A DNA stretch of 64,000 nt from Chitinilyticum aquatile DSM 21506 (GTDB lineage: Bacteria; Pseudomonadota; Gammaproteobacteria; Burkholderiales; Chitinibacteraceae): positions 523,335 through 587,334 of the forward strand of contig NZ_AUMS01000001.1 in the NCBI RefSeq assembly GCF_000430805.1, in the 5' to 3' direction. Below the pieces are notes generated by a model. That model was not told the DNA's origin. It was given only the letters and a program-made list of their open reading frames with translations, and made no database searches. Positions 1 to 9,100 of this stretch are shown in pieces. The position numbers and the translations under genes are program-made. The stretch's first letter is position 1. Every line of letters begins with the position of its first letter.

Positions 1-259
1 GCAGGGGCGAATACGGCAACTGCTGCATGAAGCGCGTATCGATGCCGGCAGCAGCAGCCTCGTCGAACAGCTGCTGGCCGAACAAATCGCTGCTGACGGC
101 GCCGGCAAAGCCGGTGCTGGCGCCCTGGCGGGCAACAACACGCGCCACGTTCCAGCAGGCGCCGCCCGGCTGGGCAAGCCAGCGGCCGTCCTTTTGCAGG
201 ATGAAGTCGGTCAGCGCTTCGCCGAACACCACGCAGCGCGGCAGGGTTTGCTTGTTCAT
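1..259 (-). CDS. PfkB-family sugar kinase, N-terminal part
   Basis: The first 86 residues of a PfkB (ribokinase/fructokinase) kinase are visible; the rest lies beyond the window edge. The product should phosphorylate the sugar imported by the adjacent ABC transporter. Visible family marks are the opening VVFGEALTDFI strand and the GGACWNVARVVARQG segment, equivalent to the GGAPANVA sugar-binding motif. The ATG at 257-259 has a GAGG eight bases upstream, and this Shine-Dalgarno overlaps the stop codon of the permease gene, so the two are probably translationally coupled. The sequence looks closer to fructokinases than to RbsK, but the truncation prevents a firm substrate call. Confidence 0.85.
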   Translation of the reverse strand, partial: MNKQTLPRCVVFGEALTDFILQKDGRWLAQPGGACWNVARVVARQGASTGFAGAVSSDLFGQQLFDEAAAAGIDTRFMQQLPYSPL

Positions 260-269
260 GATGTCGGCC

Positions 270-1346
270 TCAGTTGGTGCTGGCTTGCTGCTGGCGCCAC
301 TTGTCGAGCATCACGGCAAGCACGATGACCACACCCTTGGCAACGTACTGCCAGAAGGACGACAGGCCGAGAATGGTCAGGCCGTTGTTGAGCACACCGA
401 TGATCAGCGCGCCGATCACGGTACCCCAGATCGTACCCACACCGCCCATCAGGCTGGTGCCGCCCAGCACCACCGCCGCAATTGCGTCCAGCTCGTAGCC
501 GCTGCCCCAGTTGCCGTTGGCGCCATAGAGCCGCGATGCACTCATCGCACCGCCGACGCCGGCGAAGAGCCCGCTGATCGAATACGCGAACATCAGCACC
601 GCGCCCACCTTGATGCCGGTCAGCCGCGCCGCCTGCGGATTGCCGCCGACCGCATACAGATGCAGGCCGAGCACGGTGTGGCGCAGGATGAACCAGGAAA
701 TCAGCACAACCGCGGCGGCGATCCAGATCAGCCACGGAATACCCAGAAAGTCGCCATTGCCCAGCCATTCGAAGCTCGGAATGTCCCGGTTCAGGATGGT
801 CGTGCCGTCGGCAAACAGATAGGCCGCGCCGCGCAGGGCCGTCATCGTGCCCAGCGTCACCACAAAGGGGTTGATCTTGAAACCCGCCACCATCACGCCG
901 TTGAGCATGCCCATCAAGAGCCCGGCAATCAGAAACACCGGCAGTGCCAGGTGCGGGAAATTCTGCGGCAGCGAGGTCATCATGCCCAGCACGGCGGCCA
1001 CAGCCAGGACTGAGCCGACCGAGAGGTCGATGCCGGCGGTGAGGATGACAAAGGTCATCCCGCAGGCCAGCACAAGGTTGATCGACGTCTGGCGCAGGAT
1101 GTTCATGCTGTTGGCCATGCTCATGAAATTCGATACGCCATCCTCGCTGAAATAGCGGGTGAGGAAGTAGAAGGCGATGTACATCATGATCAGCACGGGC
1201 AGCATGCCGACCCTGTTGAACATTTCGCGTGCCGACAATGCATTCATGGCGGGCTCCACAGGGCGGTTCGGCGCGGGCGACTGCAGCGTGGCGGCAGCCG
1301 GCATCGCGCTCTTGATCAGGCCCAGACGGGCAAAGAGTTGGTTCAT
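270..1346 (-). CDS. rbsC: sugar ABC transporter permease (RbsC family)
   Basis: Inner-membrane permease of a ribose-type sugar importer, 358 aa. It is highly hydrophobic after a roughly 45-residue polar N-terminus and carries the family segments GMTFVILTAGIDLSVGSV and AVVLGGTSLMGGVGTIWG, the latter in the ATPase-contacting region. It sits between the ATPase gene and the kinase gene on the same strand with short gaps, so it is one operon. Ribose is the default substrate for the family; fructose or another sugar is possible. The N-terminus is longer than E. coli RbsC and an internal ATG about 33 codons in (MNALSAREM) is an alternative start. Confidence 0.9.
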   Translation of the reverse strand: MNQLFARLGLIKSAMPAAATLQSPAPNRPVEPAMNALSAREMFNRVGMLPVLIMMYIAFYFLTRYFSEDGVSNFMSMANSMNILRQTSINLVLACGMTFVILTAGIDLSVGSVLAVAAVLGMMTSLPQNFPHLALPVFLIAGLLMGMLNGVMVAGFKINPFVVTLGTMTALRGAAYLFADGTTILNRDIPSFEWLGNGDFLGIPWLIWIAAAVVLISWFILRHTVLGLHLYAVGGNPQAARLTGIKVGAVLMFAYSISGLFAGVGGAMSASRLYGANGNWGSGYELDAIAAVVLGGTSLMGGVGTIWGTVIGALIIGVLNNGLTILGLSSFWQYVAKGVVIVLAVMLDKWRQQQASTN

Positions 1347-1374
1347 TATTTGTTACTCCTCAGCGTTTTGCCGT

Positions 1375-2880
1375 TTACTGCACGGTGGCGACCGGCGACT
1401 GGATCGCCAATGCCATGATGGCTTCCTGGCTGACGGCATCACCCGACAGCTCGCCGTTGATATGCCCTTCGCGCATGACCAGCACGCGGTCGCAAATGCC
1501 GATGACCTCGGGCAGCTCGCTGGAAATGCAGATCACCGCCACGCCGCTCATCGCCAGTTCGTGGATGATGCGGTAGATCTCGCTCTTGGCACCGATGTCC
1601 ACCCCGCGCGTAGGCTCGTCCAGGATCAGCACGCGCGGCCTGATCGCCAGCCAGCGCGCCAGCAGCAGTTTCTGCTGGTTACCACCCGAGAGGCCGCCGA
1701 CGATGCCATCCGGCCCCGGCACCTTCACCGCCAGCTGTCTGATTGCGTCTTCGGTGAGCTTCCTCAGCGCCTTGTGCTGCAGCACGCCACCGCGCGCATT
1801 TTGCGCCAGCACGTTCATGCTGGTGTTCGCCAGCGCCGAGAGCTGCAGGAATAGCCCCTGCCCCTTGCGGTCTTCCGGCACGTAGGCGATCCCGCGCCGG
1901 ATGGCGTCGAGCGGCTCGCGGATATTCACCGGCTCGCCATCGATCAGGATTTGGCCGCCCTGCGCGCGATCAGCGCCGAAAATCAGCCGAGCGAGTTCAG
2001 TGCGCCCGGCGCCAACGAGGCCCGCCAGCCCCAGCACTTCGCCGCTGCGCACCGCAAACGAGGCATCACGAATCTTGCGGCTGGCCAGATTGCGGACTTC
2101 GAGGCGCACCGCGCCCGGCGTGCGCCCGTTCTTGTGCTGGTAAAAGTCGCCCAGCGGGCGGCCCACCATCATCTGGATCACGCGATCGGGCTTGGCCTCG
2201 CTGCGCTCCAGCGTGCCGACATAGCCGCCATCGCGCATCACGGTAACGCGGTCGGCCAGCTCGGTCATTTCAGCCATGCGGTGGCTGATGTAGATGATGG
2301 CGATGCCATCCGAACGCAGCTTGCGGATCACCTCGAACAGGCGCTCGGTTTCGCGATCGGACAGCGCGGCGGTCGGCTCGTCCATGATGAGCACGCGGCT
2401 CTTGTGGATCAGCGAGCGGGCAATTTCCACCTGCTGCTGGTCGGCTATGCACAGGCTACCTGCCAGCACATCGGGGCTGAAACGCGCGCCGAGGCTGTCG
2501 AGCACGGCCTGCGTGCGTTCGCGCATGGCCTTCTGGTCAACCCGGCCAAAGCTGCCGCGCGGCTCACTGCCCATGAACACGTTCTGCGCCACCGTCATGT
2601 GCGGCGCGACAGACAGCTCCTGATAGATCAGGTTGATGCCGGCCTTGCGGGCATCAAGCGGCGAGTGCACGCGGATCGCCTCACCACCAAGGCGGATTTC
2701 GCCGGCGTCGGGCTGGTACACGCCGGAGAGCACCTTCATCAGCGTGCTTTTCCCAGCGCCGTTTTCGCCCATCAGCGCGAGGATTTCATGGCTGCGCGCC
2801 TGCAGCTGCACCTGGTCGAGCGCCCTGGTCGCACCGAAGCGCTTGCAGATGCCGCTCATTTCCAGAACGATCTGGCTCAT
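1375..2880 (-). CDS. rbsA: sugar ABC transporter ATP-binding protein (RbsA family)
   Basis: Fused double-ABC ATPase, 501 aa, energising import of a monosaccharide. The N-terminal half has Walker [10 protein letters not shown] and Walker [14 protein letters not shown]; the C-terminal half has the usual degenerate P-loop ([12 protein letters not shown]), a signature LSGGNQQK and [13 protein letters not shown] place the start at the ATG at 2878-2880, giving [10 protein letters not shown], because GGAGA lies just upstream; a longer reading frame adds 13 residues without family similarity. A 49-bp palindromic repeat lies in the gap between this gene and the binding-protein gene. Confidence 0.93.
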   Translation of the reverse strand: MSQIVLEMSGICKRFGATRALDQVQLQARSHEILALMGENGAGKSTLMKVLSGVYQPDAGEIRLGGEAIRVHSPLDARKAGINLIYQELSVAPHMTVAQNVFMGSEPRGSFGRVDQKAMRERTQAVLDSLGARFSPDVLAGSLCIADQQQVEIARSLIHKSRVLIMDEPTAALSDRETERLFEVIRKLRSDGIAIIYISHRMAEMTELADRVTVMRDGGYVGTLERSEAKPDRVIQMMVGRPLGDFYQHKNGRTPGAVRLEVRNLASRKIRDASFAVRSGEVLGLAGLVGAGRTELARLIFGADRAQGGQILIDGEPVNIREPLDAIRRGIAYVPEDRKGQGLFLQLSALANTSMNVLAQNARGGVLQHKALRKLTEDAIRQLAVKVPGPDGIVGGLSGGNQQKLLLARWLAIRPRVLILDEPTRGVDIGAKSEIYRIIHELAMSGVAVICISSELPEVIGICDRVLVMREGHINGELSGDAVSQEAIMALAIQSPVATVQ

Positions 2881-2928
2881 TGCATTCTCCTGGCCACCGG
2901 GAATACCGCAGCGGCACAATCAGAACCC

Positions 2929-2977
2929 GGGTATCAGCCTGCAGCCATTCATATAAATAGGCTGCAGCCTGATACAC
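2929..2977. repeat. 49-bp palindromic repeat, copy 1 (intergenic)
   Basis: Near-perfect inverted repeat: left arm GGGTATCAGCCTGCAGCC, right arm GGCTGCAGCCTGATACAC, AT-rich centre. It lies between the binding-protein and ATPase genes of the sugar operon, where a stable RNA hairpin could protect the upstream binding-protein mRNA or reduce ATPase and permease expression. Same exact length as the other copies listed. Confidence 0.9.
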
Positions 2978-3013
2978 CATCAAGTATCAATACCTGCCTG
3001 ATCGAGGCATCGC

Positions 3014-3958
3014 TCAGTTCTTCGTCCAGCCCTTGTAACTGGCGACATTGGCCTTGGTGATCGGCGGGGTAGCCAGCAACACGGTCGTCTGTGCCGGCTT
3101 CTTGCCCTGCATCAGCTCATAACCCATCTGCACGGCGACGGAGGCCATCTTGTAGGGGTTCTGCGCAGTGGAGACGGCAAAGAGGCTGCTCTTGTCCTTC
3201 AGCGCCACTTCGGCATCCGGCGCGCCATCGACCGAGGCAATCAGCTTCACATCGCTGCGGGCGGCCTGCTTCACGGCCAGCTCGGCGCCGATGGCGGACG
3301 GGTCGTTGATGGCAAACACGGCGTCGATCTTCGGATAGGCGGTGAGCAGATTGGCCATCACTTCCATGCCGCCGTCACGGCTGCCCTTGGCATCCTGGTT
3401 CTGCGACAGCACCTTGATGCCCGGATAGCCGGCCAGCACCTTCTTGCAGCCGTTCACGCGGTCGATGACAGAGGTGACCGGCGGGCCGTTCACGATCACC
3501 ACATTGCCCTTGCCCTTGATCTGCTCGGCCATGTACTTGCAGGACTCGACCCCGGCCATCACGTTGTCCGACATCACGGTGATGTCGGCCCCTTCGGCGC
3601 CCACGTCCACGGCCAGCACGACGATGCCGGCATCACGCGCCTTTTTCAGCGCCGGGGCGATGCCCTTCGGATCGGCCGCATTCACGATGATCATGTCGGT
3701 CTTGTTGGCGATGAAGTTTTCGATCTGGCCAACCTGCGTATTGAGGTCGTACTTGCTCGAGACAGTCGTCACCTTCACATTGCCGCCGGAGACCTTGTTG
3801 GCCGAATCCTGCGCACCTTTGCCGATGGCAACAAAGAAGGGGTTGGCCAGGTCACCCACGGTCACGCCGATGGTCTTGAGCTGGCGCGGCGCGGCCATGG
3901 CCGGCAGGGTCAGCGAGGTGGCACACAGGGTGGCCAGCAGGGTTGCAGTGATACGCAT
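3014..3958 (-). CDS. rbsB: periplasmic sugar-binding protein (RbsB family)
   Basis: Periplasmic substrate-binding protein, 314 aa, with a cleavable signal peptide (MRITATLLATLCATSLTLPAMA, here only described by its first residues MRITATLL and its AMA cleavage site). The mature part follows the periplasmic-binding-protein type 1 fold: GVTVGDLANPFFVAIGKGA, then IIVNAADPKGIAPALKKA and DAVFAINDPSAIGAELA, typical of ribose/galactose binders. The start at 3956-3958 has an AGGAG upstream. It is the first gene of the operon, downstream of the LacI-type operator at 4050-4067. Ligand is inferred from family only; fructose-type binders (FrcB) look similar. Confidence 0.88.
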   Translation of the reverse strand: MRITATLLATLCATSLTLPAMAAPRQLKTIGVTVGDLANPFFVAIGKGAQDSANKVSGGNVKVTTVSSKYDLNTQVGQIENFIANKTDMIIVNAADPKGIAPALKKARDAGIVVLAVDVGAEGADITVMSDNVMAGVESCKYMAEQIKGKGNVVIVNGPPVTSVIDRVNGCKKVLAGYPGIKVLSQNQDAKGSRDGGMEVMANLLTAYPKIDAVFAINDPSAIGAELAVKQAARSDVKLIASVDGAPDAEVALKDKSSLFAVSTAQNPYKMASVAVQMGYELMQGKKPAQTTVLLATPPITKANVASYKGWTKN

Positions 3959-4049
3959 GTCGGACTCCTAATCCTTGTCGATGAATGTGTGGCACCGGCT
4001 TGCCGGTTTTGCCACAGCAGCGGTTTGCTGTTTTGTTCCGCTTGTTGGT

Positions 4050-4067
4050 AATTTACACGTGTAAATT
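4050..4067. promoter_or_regulatory. LacI-type operator of the sugar operon
   Basis: Perfect 18-bp palindrome AATTTACACGTGTAAATT, about 90 bp upstream of the binding-protein ATG. On the minus strand a TTGCCT box is followed after 18 bases by TAAATT inside the palindrome, so a bound repressor would cover a plausible -10 region. The core TACACGTGTA is shared with the site at 4208-4225. Bound protein is inferred to be the adjacent LacI-family regulator. Confidence 0.8.
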
Positions 4068-4207
4068 TCCACAAGGCAAGGTGCACCAAAAAGGAGCTGA
4101 CAAACGGTATAAGGTGTTTATTGTAGTGCACTCAATGACTTGACTGACCTGCATCAAGTGCGCACTGCGCGCAGCAATAGGCAAAACCGGCATTTGCGCT
4201 TATGCTG

Positions 4208-4225
4208 TCTCTACACGTGTAGAGA
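4208..4225. promoter_or_regulatory. LacI-type operator in front of the regulator gene
   Basis: Perfect 18-bp palindrome TCTCTACACGTGTAGAGA ending eight bases before the regulator ATG at 4233. A TATGCT box at 4201-4206 immediately precedes it, suggesting autorepression. It shares TACACGTGTA with the operator at 4050-4067, so a single LacI-type protein probably controls both divergent units. Confidence 0.8.
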
Positions 4226-4232
4226 TCAAGCC

Positions 4233-5288
4233 ATGCACCAGGATGAAGCCCCTGCCGCCCTGCCGCTGGGCGGCAATGCCACGATGAACGATGTGGCGCT
4301 GGCCGCCGGCCTGTCGCGCGCCACCGTCAGCAAGTATTTCAACGGCAGCGAAAGCCTCAAGCCCGCCACGCGCGAGCGCATCGAGCGCGCCTGCCGCGAA
4401 CTGCAGTATGTGCCGGACATGCACGCCGTCAGCCTCGTCAAGGGGCGCAGCAATCTGATCGGCGTGGTGCTGCCCTTCATCAGCGAGCCCTTTTTCGGCA
4501 AGGTGCTGCAAGTGATCGAACGCCGGGCCGCGCATTACGGCCAGCAGGTGGTGATCCAGGCCAGCAACAACGACCCGGCGCGCGAAGCCGCCGCACTGTT
4601 GACGCTGCGCGCGATGAAGGTGCACGGCATCATCTTCACCCCCATCGATTCGCAAACCAACCTGCCACTGATCCGCAGCCTGCAACAAGAGCTGCGCATG
4701 GTGTTTCTCGACAGCACCTTCGATGACAACTGCCATTTCGTGATGAACGACAACCGCCAGAGCATCGCGCTGGCGGTCAATTACCTGCTCAGCCGCGGCA
4801 GCATTCCCGCCTATCTGGCCGCACCACACGTTGCCAACCCCTCGCGCCCCGAGCGCCTGGCCGGCTATGAAAACGCCATGCGCGCCGCCGGCCATGCGCC
4901 GGTGGTCATCCCCGACAACCCGGCGGCCATCACCTGGCAATTCGAAGCGTATGCCTACGAGCAGGTACTGGCCTGGTGTGCCGGCGGCGGGCTGGCGCAA
5001 AGCGGCGCCACCGCGCTGGTCTGTGCCACCGACCGTCTCGCCATCGGCGCGGCCAAGGCTCTGCGCAAATTCGGCCGCCACCCGGGGCAGGACATCCTGC
5101 TCGCCGGGCATGACAATATCGACATCTGCGAATACCTCGACCCGATGCTGACTACTGTTCACCAGGACATCGACCAGATCGGCCAGGCCGCGGTCGACTG
5201 CCTGCAGCTCGATGACGACGTGCTGGCCGGCAGCGGCCATTTCCAGCGCCGCTTCCCCGGCCGCCTGGTCATCCGCGAATCCGCCTGA
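4233..5288 (+). CDS. LacI-family transcriptional regulator of the sugar operon
   Basis: Repressor of 351 aa, divergent from the sugar transport operon. An N-terminal LacI helix-turn-helix is clear: MNDVALAAGLSRATVSKYFN near residues 18-37, followed by a hinge and a periplasmic-binding-like effector domain (GVVLPFISEPFFGKVLQVIE, then TDRLAIGAAKALRKFG). A longer reading frame begins at 4140 but would run across the operator and the likely -10 box, so the ATG at 4233 is preferred; the ATG at 4284, just before the HTH, is another option. Expected ligand is the sugar or sugar phosphate handled by the operon. Confidence 0.88.
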   Translation: MHQDEAPAALPLGGNATMNDVALAAGLSRATVSKYFNGSESLKPATRERIERACRELQYVPDMHAVSLVKGRSNLIGVVLPFISEPFFGKVLQVIERRAAHYGQQVVIQASNNDPAREAAALLTLRAMKVHGIIFTPIDSQTNLPLIRSLQQELRMVFLDSTFDDNCHFVMNDNRQSIALAVNYLLSRGSIPAYLAAPHVANPSRPERLAGYENAMRAAGHAPVVIPDNPAAITWQFEAYAYEQVLAWCAGGGLAQSGATALVCATDRLAIGAAKALRKFGRHPGQDILLAGHDNIDICEYLDPMLTTVHQDIDQIGQAAVDCLQLDDDVLAGSGHFQRRFPGRLVIRESA

Positions 5289-5348
5289 CGCAGTGCCCGC
5301 GCGTTGCGCAACAGCGACGCCGCCCTGCCGGGCATCGACGGGAACAGG

Positions 5349-5486
5349 CACAATCCGGTAAAACATGGTCTGGTCAGCAAGGCCAGTGACTGGCCGTATT
5401 CATCAATCCACCGCTATATCCGTGCGGGTATCTTGCCGGAAGATTGGGGGTATGACTGGGGGATGGATGGTGAATTTGGCAAATGA
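5349..5486 (+). pseudogene. C-terminal remnant of a REP-associated tyrosine transposase (RAYT)
   Basis: About 45 codons are recognisable as the C-terminal end of a RAYT (Y1 transposase, TnpA_REP): HNPVKHGLVSKASDW followed by PYSSIHRYI and GILPEDWGYDW, which matches the family's typical NPVKHGLV...DWPYSSFHRY...YPPDWG ending. The catalytic HUH and Tyr regions are absent upstream, where only LacI-regulator sequence is found, so this is a dead fragment. It lies 17 bp before a REP-like sequence. Confidence 0.8.
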
Positions 5487-5503
5487 CATCGGCGCGGGAG
5501 GCA

Positions 5504-5536
5504 TGTTGGGCTTCGCTGCGCTCAACCCAACCTACG
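5504..5536 (+). repeat. REP-like sequence, first of an inverted pair
   Basis: The stretch beginning TGTTGGGCTTCGCTGCGC and ending CTCAACCCAACCTACG is an imperfect hairpin of the widespread RAYT-linked REP type (TTGGG against CCCAA). A second, inverted copy lies at 6037-6060 on the other side of the DUF1493 gene. Association with the RAYT remnant immediately upstream supports the call. Confidence 0.75.
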
Positions 5537-5600
5537 AGCTGCTAATTTGTAAGGTTCAAGAGTTGACGCTGAAAAGGCCGAGGATTTGAGGTACCCAATT

Positions 5601-6011
5601 ATGATGCGGCAGAGTGCACGCAATAACTCAATTCTTTGCGATGTTGGCCCACATGCAACCAAATTTTTGAATTTCTGCGGCTATCAATCTTCAGACATAC
5701 TCAACTGGAGTGGATCGACTCGCCTTCTGCATGACCTTGGCATGTATGGTGATGATATTTCCGATGATTTTCAAGTTATGCACGAATATTTCAGCGTTGA
5801 CTTTTCTGATTTTGATTTCAATAATTTTTTCCCGGTTGAGTCTTGCTTTGATGCATACATTATTGATGCAAAATTCATGCTGCAGCGATTTGGGATGAGT
5901 TGGTTAGTTAATTTAACCTTGAAAAAATACGAGCCGATTGATTTTAACTATATTGAGCAGGTTCTGATCAACAAAAAATGGAATTTTGTTAAAACAGATA
6001 ATAATCGCTAA
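5601..6011 (+). CDS. DUF1493-family protein
   Basis: Protein of 136 aa resembling the DUF1493 family (small, acyl-carrier-protein-like proteins of unknown function). The diagnostic block is TRLLHDLGMYGDDISDDF followed by FSVDFSDFDFNNFFPVES, matching the family pattern T-LY-DLG--GDDA and V----F----YFP-E. Start at 5601 is chosen because GAGG lies nine bases upstream; a TTG at 5586 also stays in frame. The gene is far more AT-rich than its neighbours and is bracketed by inverted REP sequences, so it is likely acquired. The family link is from memory of the motif and should be read as probable. Confidence 0.7.
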   Translation: MMRQSARNNSILCDVGPHATKFLNFCGYQSSDILNWSGSTRLLHDLGMYGDDISDDFQVMHEYFSVDFSDFDFNNFFPVESCFDAYIIDAKFMLQRFGMSWLVNLTLKKYEPIDFNYIEQVLINKKWNFVKTDNNR

Positions 6012-6036
6012 ATTTAATAGCAAGAATGTAAATACT

Positions 6037-6060
6037 GTTGAGCACAGCGAAACCCAACAT
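6037..6060 (-). repeat. REP-like sequence, second of an inverted pair
   Basis: GTTGAGCACAGCGAAACCCA followed by ACA is the reverse complement of the element at 5504-5536 with a few changes. The two copies point towards each other around the DUF1493 gene, like a stretched REPIN. Confidence 0.7.
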
Positions 6061-6090
6061 CGAAAAACCAACTCGCCCGTTTCTGAACCG

Positions 6091-6124
6091 AAATCCCGGT
6101 GCGCAAATCCTTTGCGGGATTTTC
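6091..6124 (+). terminator. hairpin after the DUF1493 gene
   Basis: AAATCCC pairs with GGGATTT and an inner GCAAA pairs with TTTGC around a TCC loop; the right arm runs into TTCTC. It lies just before the recB start and could terminate transcription from the DUF1493 side. Confidence 0.4.
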
Positions 6125-6144
6125 TCACCCTGCGATACCCGCCC

Positions 6145-9100
6145 ATGACCCCTCGCCCGCTTGATCTGCTCTCCTTCCCGCTCTCCGGCATGAACCTCAT
6201 CGAGGCGAGTGCGGGGACGGGGAAGACGTACACGATTGCCGCGCTGTATGTGCGCCTGATGCTGGGGCTGGGCTGCGAGGCGCGTTTGCCACCCGAGGTG
6301 CTCGTGGTCACGTTTACCGACGCGGCGACGAAGGAGCTGGCCGAGCGCATCCGCGCGCGCATCCGTGCTGCGGCGCAGGTTTTTCGCGAGCAGAAAGCAC
6401 CGGAAAAGGATGTATTCCTCTGCAGCCTTTTAAATGAAATACCTGTAGCGCAATACCCTGCCACCATTGCCAAACTGGAACTGGCGGCGGACTGGATGGA
6501 CGAAGCAGCGGTGTCGACGATTCACAGCTGGTGCTACCGCATGCTGCGCGAGCACGCGTTTGCATCGGGCAGCCTGCTGGAGCTCGAACTGGATAGCGAC
6601 GAGGCCGAGCTGCTGGCCACGGCCGTGCGTGATTTCTGGCGGCAGTTTTTCTACCCGCTGCCAGCGAGCCTGCTGACTGCGCTTTTGGGCGAGAAGACCG
6701 GCGCGCCGGATGATTTCCTGCTGCACCTGAAGCCCCTGCTGAACACGCCGCCGCAAACGCGCTGGCAGGCTGGCGGCAGCACGCTCGACGCCAGCGCACC
6801 CGAGCTGGCTGCGCTGCAAAACTGGCAGGACGAATTCACCAGGCGGGAAGCCGCAGCCCGCAGCACCTGGCTGGCGCACTGGCAGGACGATGCGGCAGGC
6901 ATCCGCCACGCACTCACCAGCGCCATCGAGGGCAAGCAGCTCAATGGCGCGTCGTACAAGCTGGCGAACCTCGACGCCGATCTGGCGCAGCTCGCGCAAT
7001 GGGCGGGCGGCGCCGCGCCACTGCCGGACAAGCTGGTGCTGAAGTACAGCGCCAGCGGTTTCAAGCTGAACAAGGACAAGGCTCCGCCCGAGCACAAGGC
7101 CTTTGCGGTATTGAATCCGCTCGCCGCGCATCTGGCCTGCCGCCCGGATATCCCGCTGCCGCAGCTCTACGCCCACGCTGCTACCTGGGTGCGCCAGCAC
7201 ATCGAGCAGGCCAAATCGCAGCGCGCGCTGCTGGGTTTTGATGACCTGCTGCAGAAGCTGCACGCCGCACTGGAAGGCGATGGCGGCGATGAGCTGGCGC
7301 GGTTGATCCGCCAGCAGTTCCCGGTCGCCTTCATCGACGAATTTCAGGATACCGATCCGGTGCAGTATGCGATTTTCCGGCGGGTGTACGGGATCAACAC
7401 ACCCGAACCGTCGCGAGCAGGCGAAGGGCAAGGCGTGACCGCAGCGAATACCGGAATCGACCGAATGGATCATTCCGGCTTGAGCGAGGACACTCCCGCA
7501 GGGATGCAGGGCAAGCAGCAATTCGGCTGCGCAGCAGGTTCGACCTTTGTGATGATTGGCGATCCGAAACAGGCGATTTACGCCTTCCGCGGCGGCGACA
7601 TCCACACCTACCTGCGCGCGCGGCGCGAGGCCGGCGGCGTACCGTGGATGCTGGGCACCAATTTCCGCTCAAGCCACGCGCTCATCGAAGGCGTGAATGC
7701 GCTGTTTGCGCACGGCGAAGAAAAGCTTTCTGCCGGCGCCTTCCGCTGCGGCAAGGACGACGCCGATGCCCTGCCCTTCAGCCCGGTCGGCCACACTGGC
7801 CGCGCCAGCACGCTGCAGATCGACGGCGAAATCCCGCCGGCGCTGACCTGCTGGGTGGGAGACGACGTGCTTGATTCACAGAAGGACTACCAGCAGGCAA
7901 TGAACACCGCCTGCGCCAGCGAAATCGCGCGCCTGCTGCAGCTGTCCAGCACAGGCCGCGCGCGGCTCGACGGCCGCCCGCTGACAGCCGGCGACATCGC
8001 CGTGCTGGTGCGCAGCCGCAAGGAAGCGCAAGGCGTGCGCGCGGCACTGGCGGCGCTGAATGTGGGCTCGGTATTTCTGTCGGACCGCGATTCGGTGTTC
8101 GATAGCGATGAAGCCGCGCAGTTGCAGCGCTGGCTGCAAGCCGCTGCTGAACCGGGCAATGAAAAACAGGTGCGTGCGGCGATTGCCACGCCACTCCTCG
8201 GCCGCAGCGACACGGAGCTCGCCCGCTTGCTTACCGACGAGCAGGCCTGGGAAGACGATCTGGCGCGCTTTCGCAACTATCACCAGCTCTGGCAGACGCA
8301 GGGCGTGCTGCCGATGCTGACGCGACTGATTGCTGATTTTGCGCTACCGGCACGCCTCTTGCCCGCGCCCGGCGGCGAACGAATGCTCACGAATATCCTG
8401 CATCTGGCCGAACTCCTGCAGGGCGCGGCGGAGAAGCTCGACGGCGAACACGCGCTGCTGCGCTGGCTGGCCGAACAGAGGGACAGCGAATCCAATAACG
8501 ATGCGCACATCGTGCGGCTGGAAAGCGATGCGCAGCTGGTGCAGGTGATTACCATCCACAAGTCGAAAGGGCTGGAATATCCGCTGGTCTTTCTGCCGTG
8601 CATCGGTGGCTTCAGCGAAGGGGGCAAGGGTGCGGCGCGGTACCATTTCAATGGCGAAACCATCCTCGACATCGCGCCCAATGACTTTGCGAAAGCACAG
8701 CGCAGCAGCGCGGAAGAGCAGGAAGCGCTGCGCATCCTGTATGTGGCGCTGACCCGCGCGCGCGAAGCCTGCTGGCTGGGGCTGAACCCCTACCTGCACC
8801 GCAAGAATGCCGGCCTGCCGCAAAGTGCCATCGGCTACCTGCTGGGCGGCCCGCTCGATACGCCTGATGCAGTGCGCACGGCCATTGCTGCACTCGGTTC
8901 GCACTACCGCTGCCAGCCGCTGCCCGCACCCGCCTGCCCGCTGCCCCCCGGGCACGATGCGGATGCCACCGGCCAAGTACGCCGCTTCAGCGGGCGCATC
9001 GACTCGAACTGGTGGATTGCCAGCTACAGCGCGCTCACCATTGCCGACAGCGTTCGAGCCCCGGCTGCGATTTTCAACCCCACCGACATTCCCGCACACG

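Noticed and set aside
27..1013. Long open frames antisense to the sugar permease and other genes
   Set aside because: High-GC codon bias opens antisense frames throughout the window; none has a ribosome-binding site with family-like protein, and the true genes opposite are clear.
4140..4232. Upstream start for the LacI-type regulator
   Set aside because: It would place the operator and -10 box inside the coding sequence, and the added residues are not LacI-like.
5986..6144. Longer recB reading frame beginning within the DUF1493 gene
   Set aside because: The extra 53 codons translate the REP and hairpin region and have no RecB similarity; the Walker A block starts soon after the ATG at 6145.
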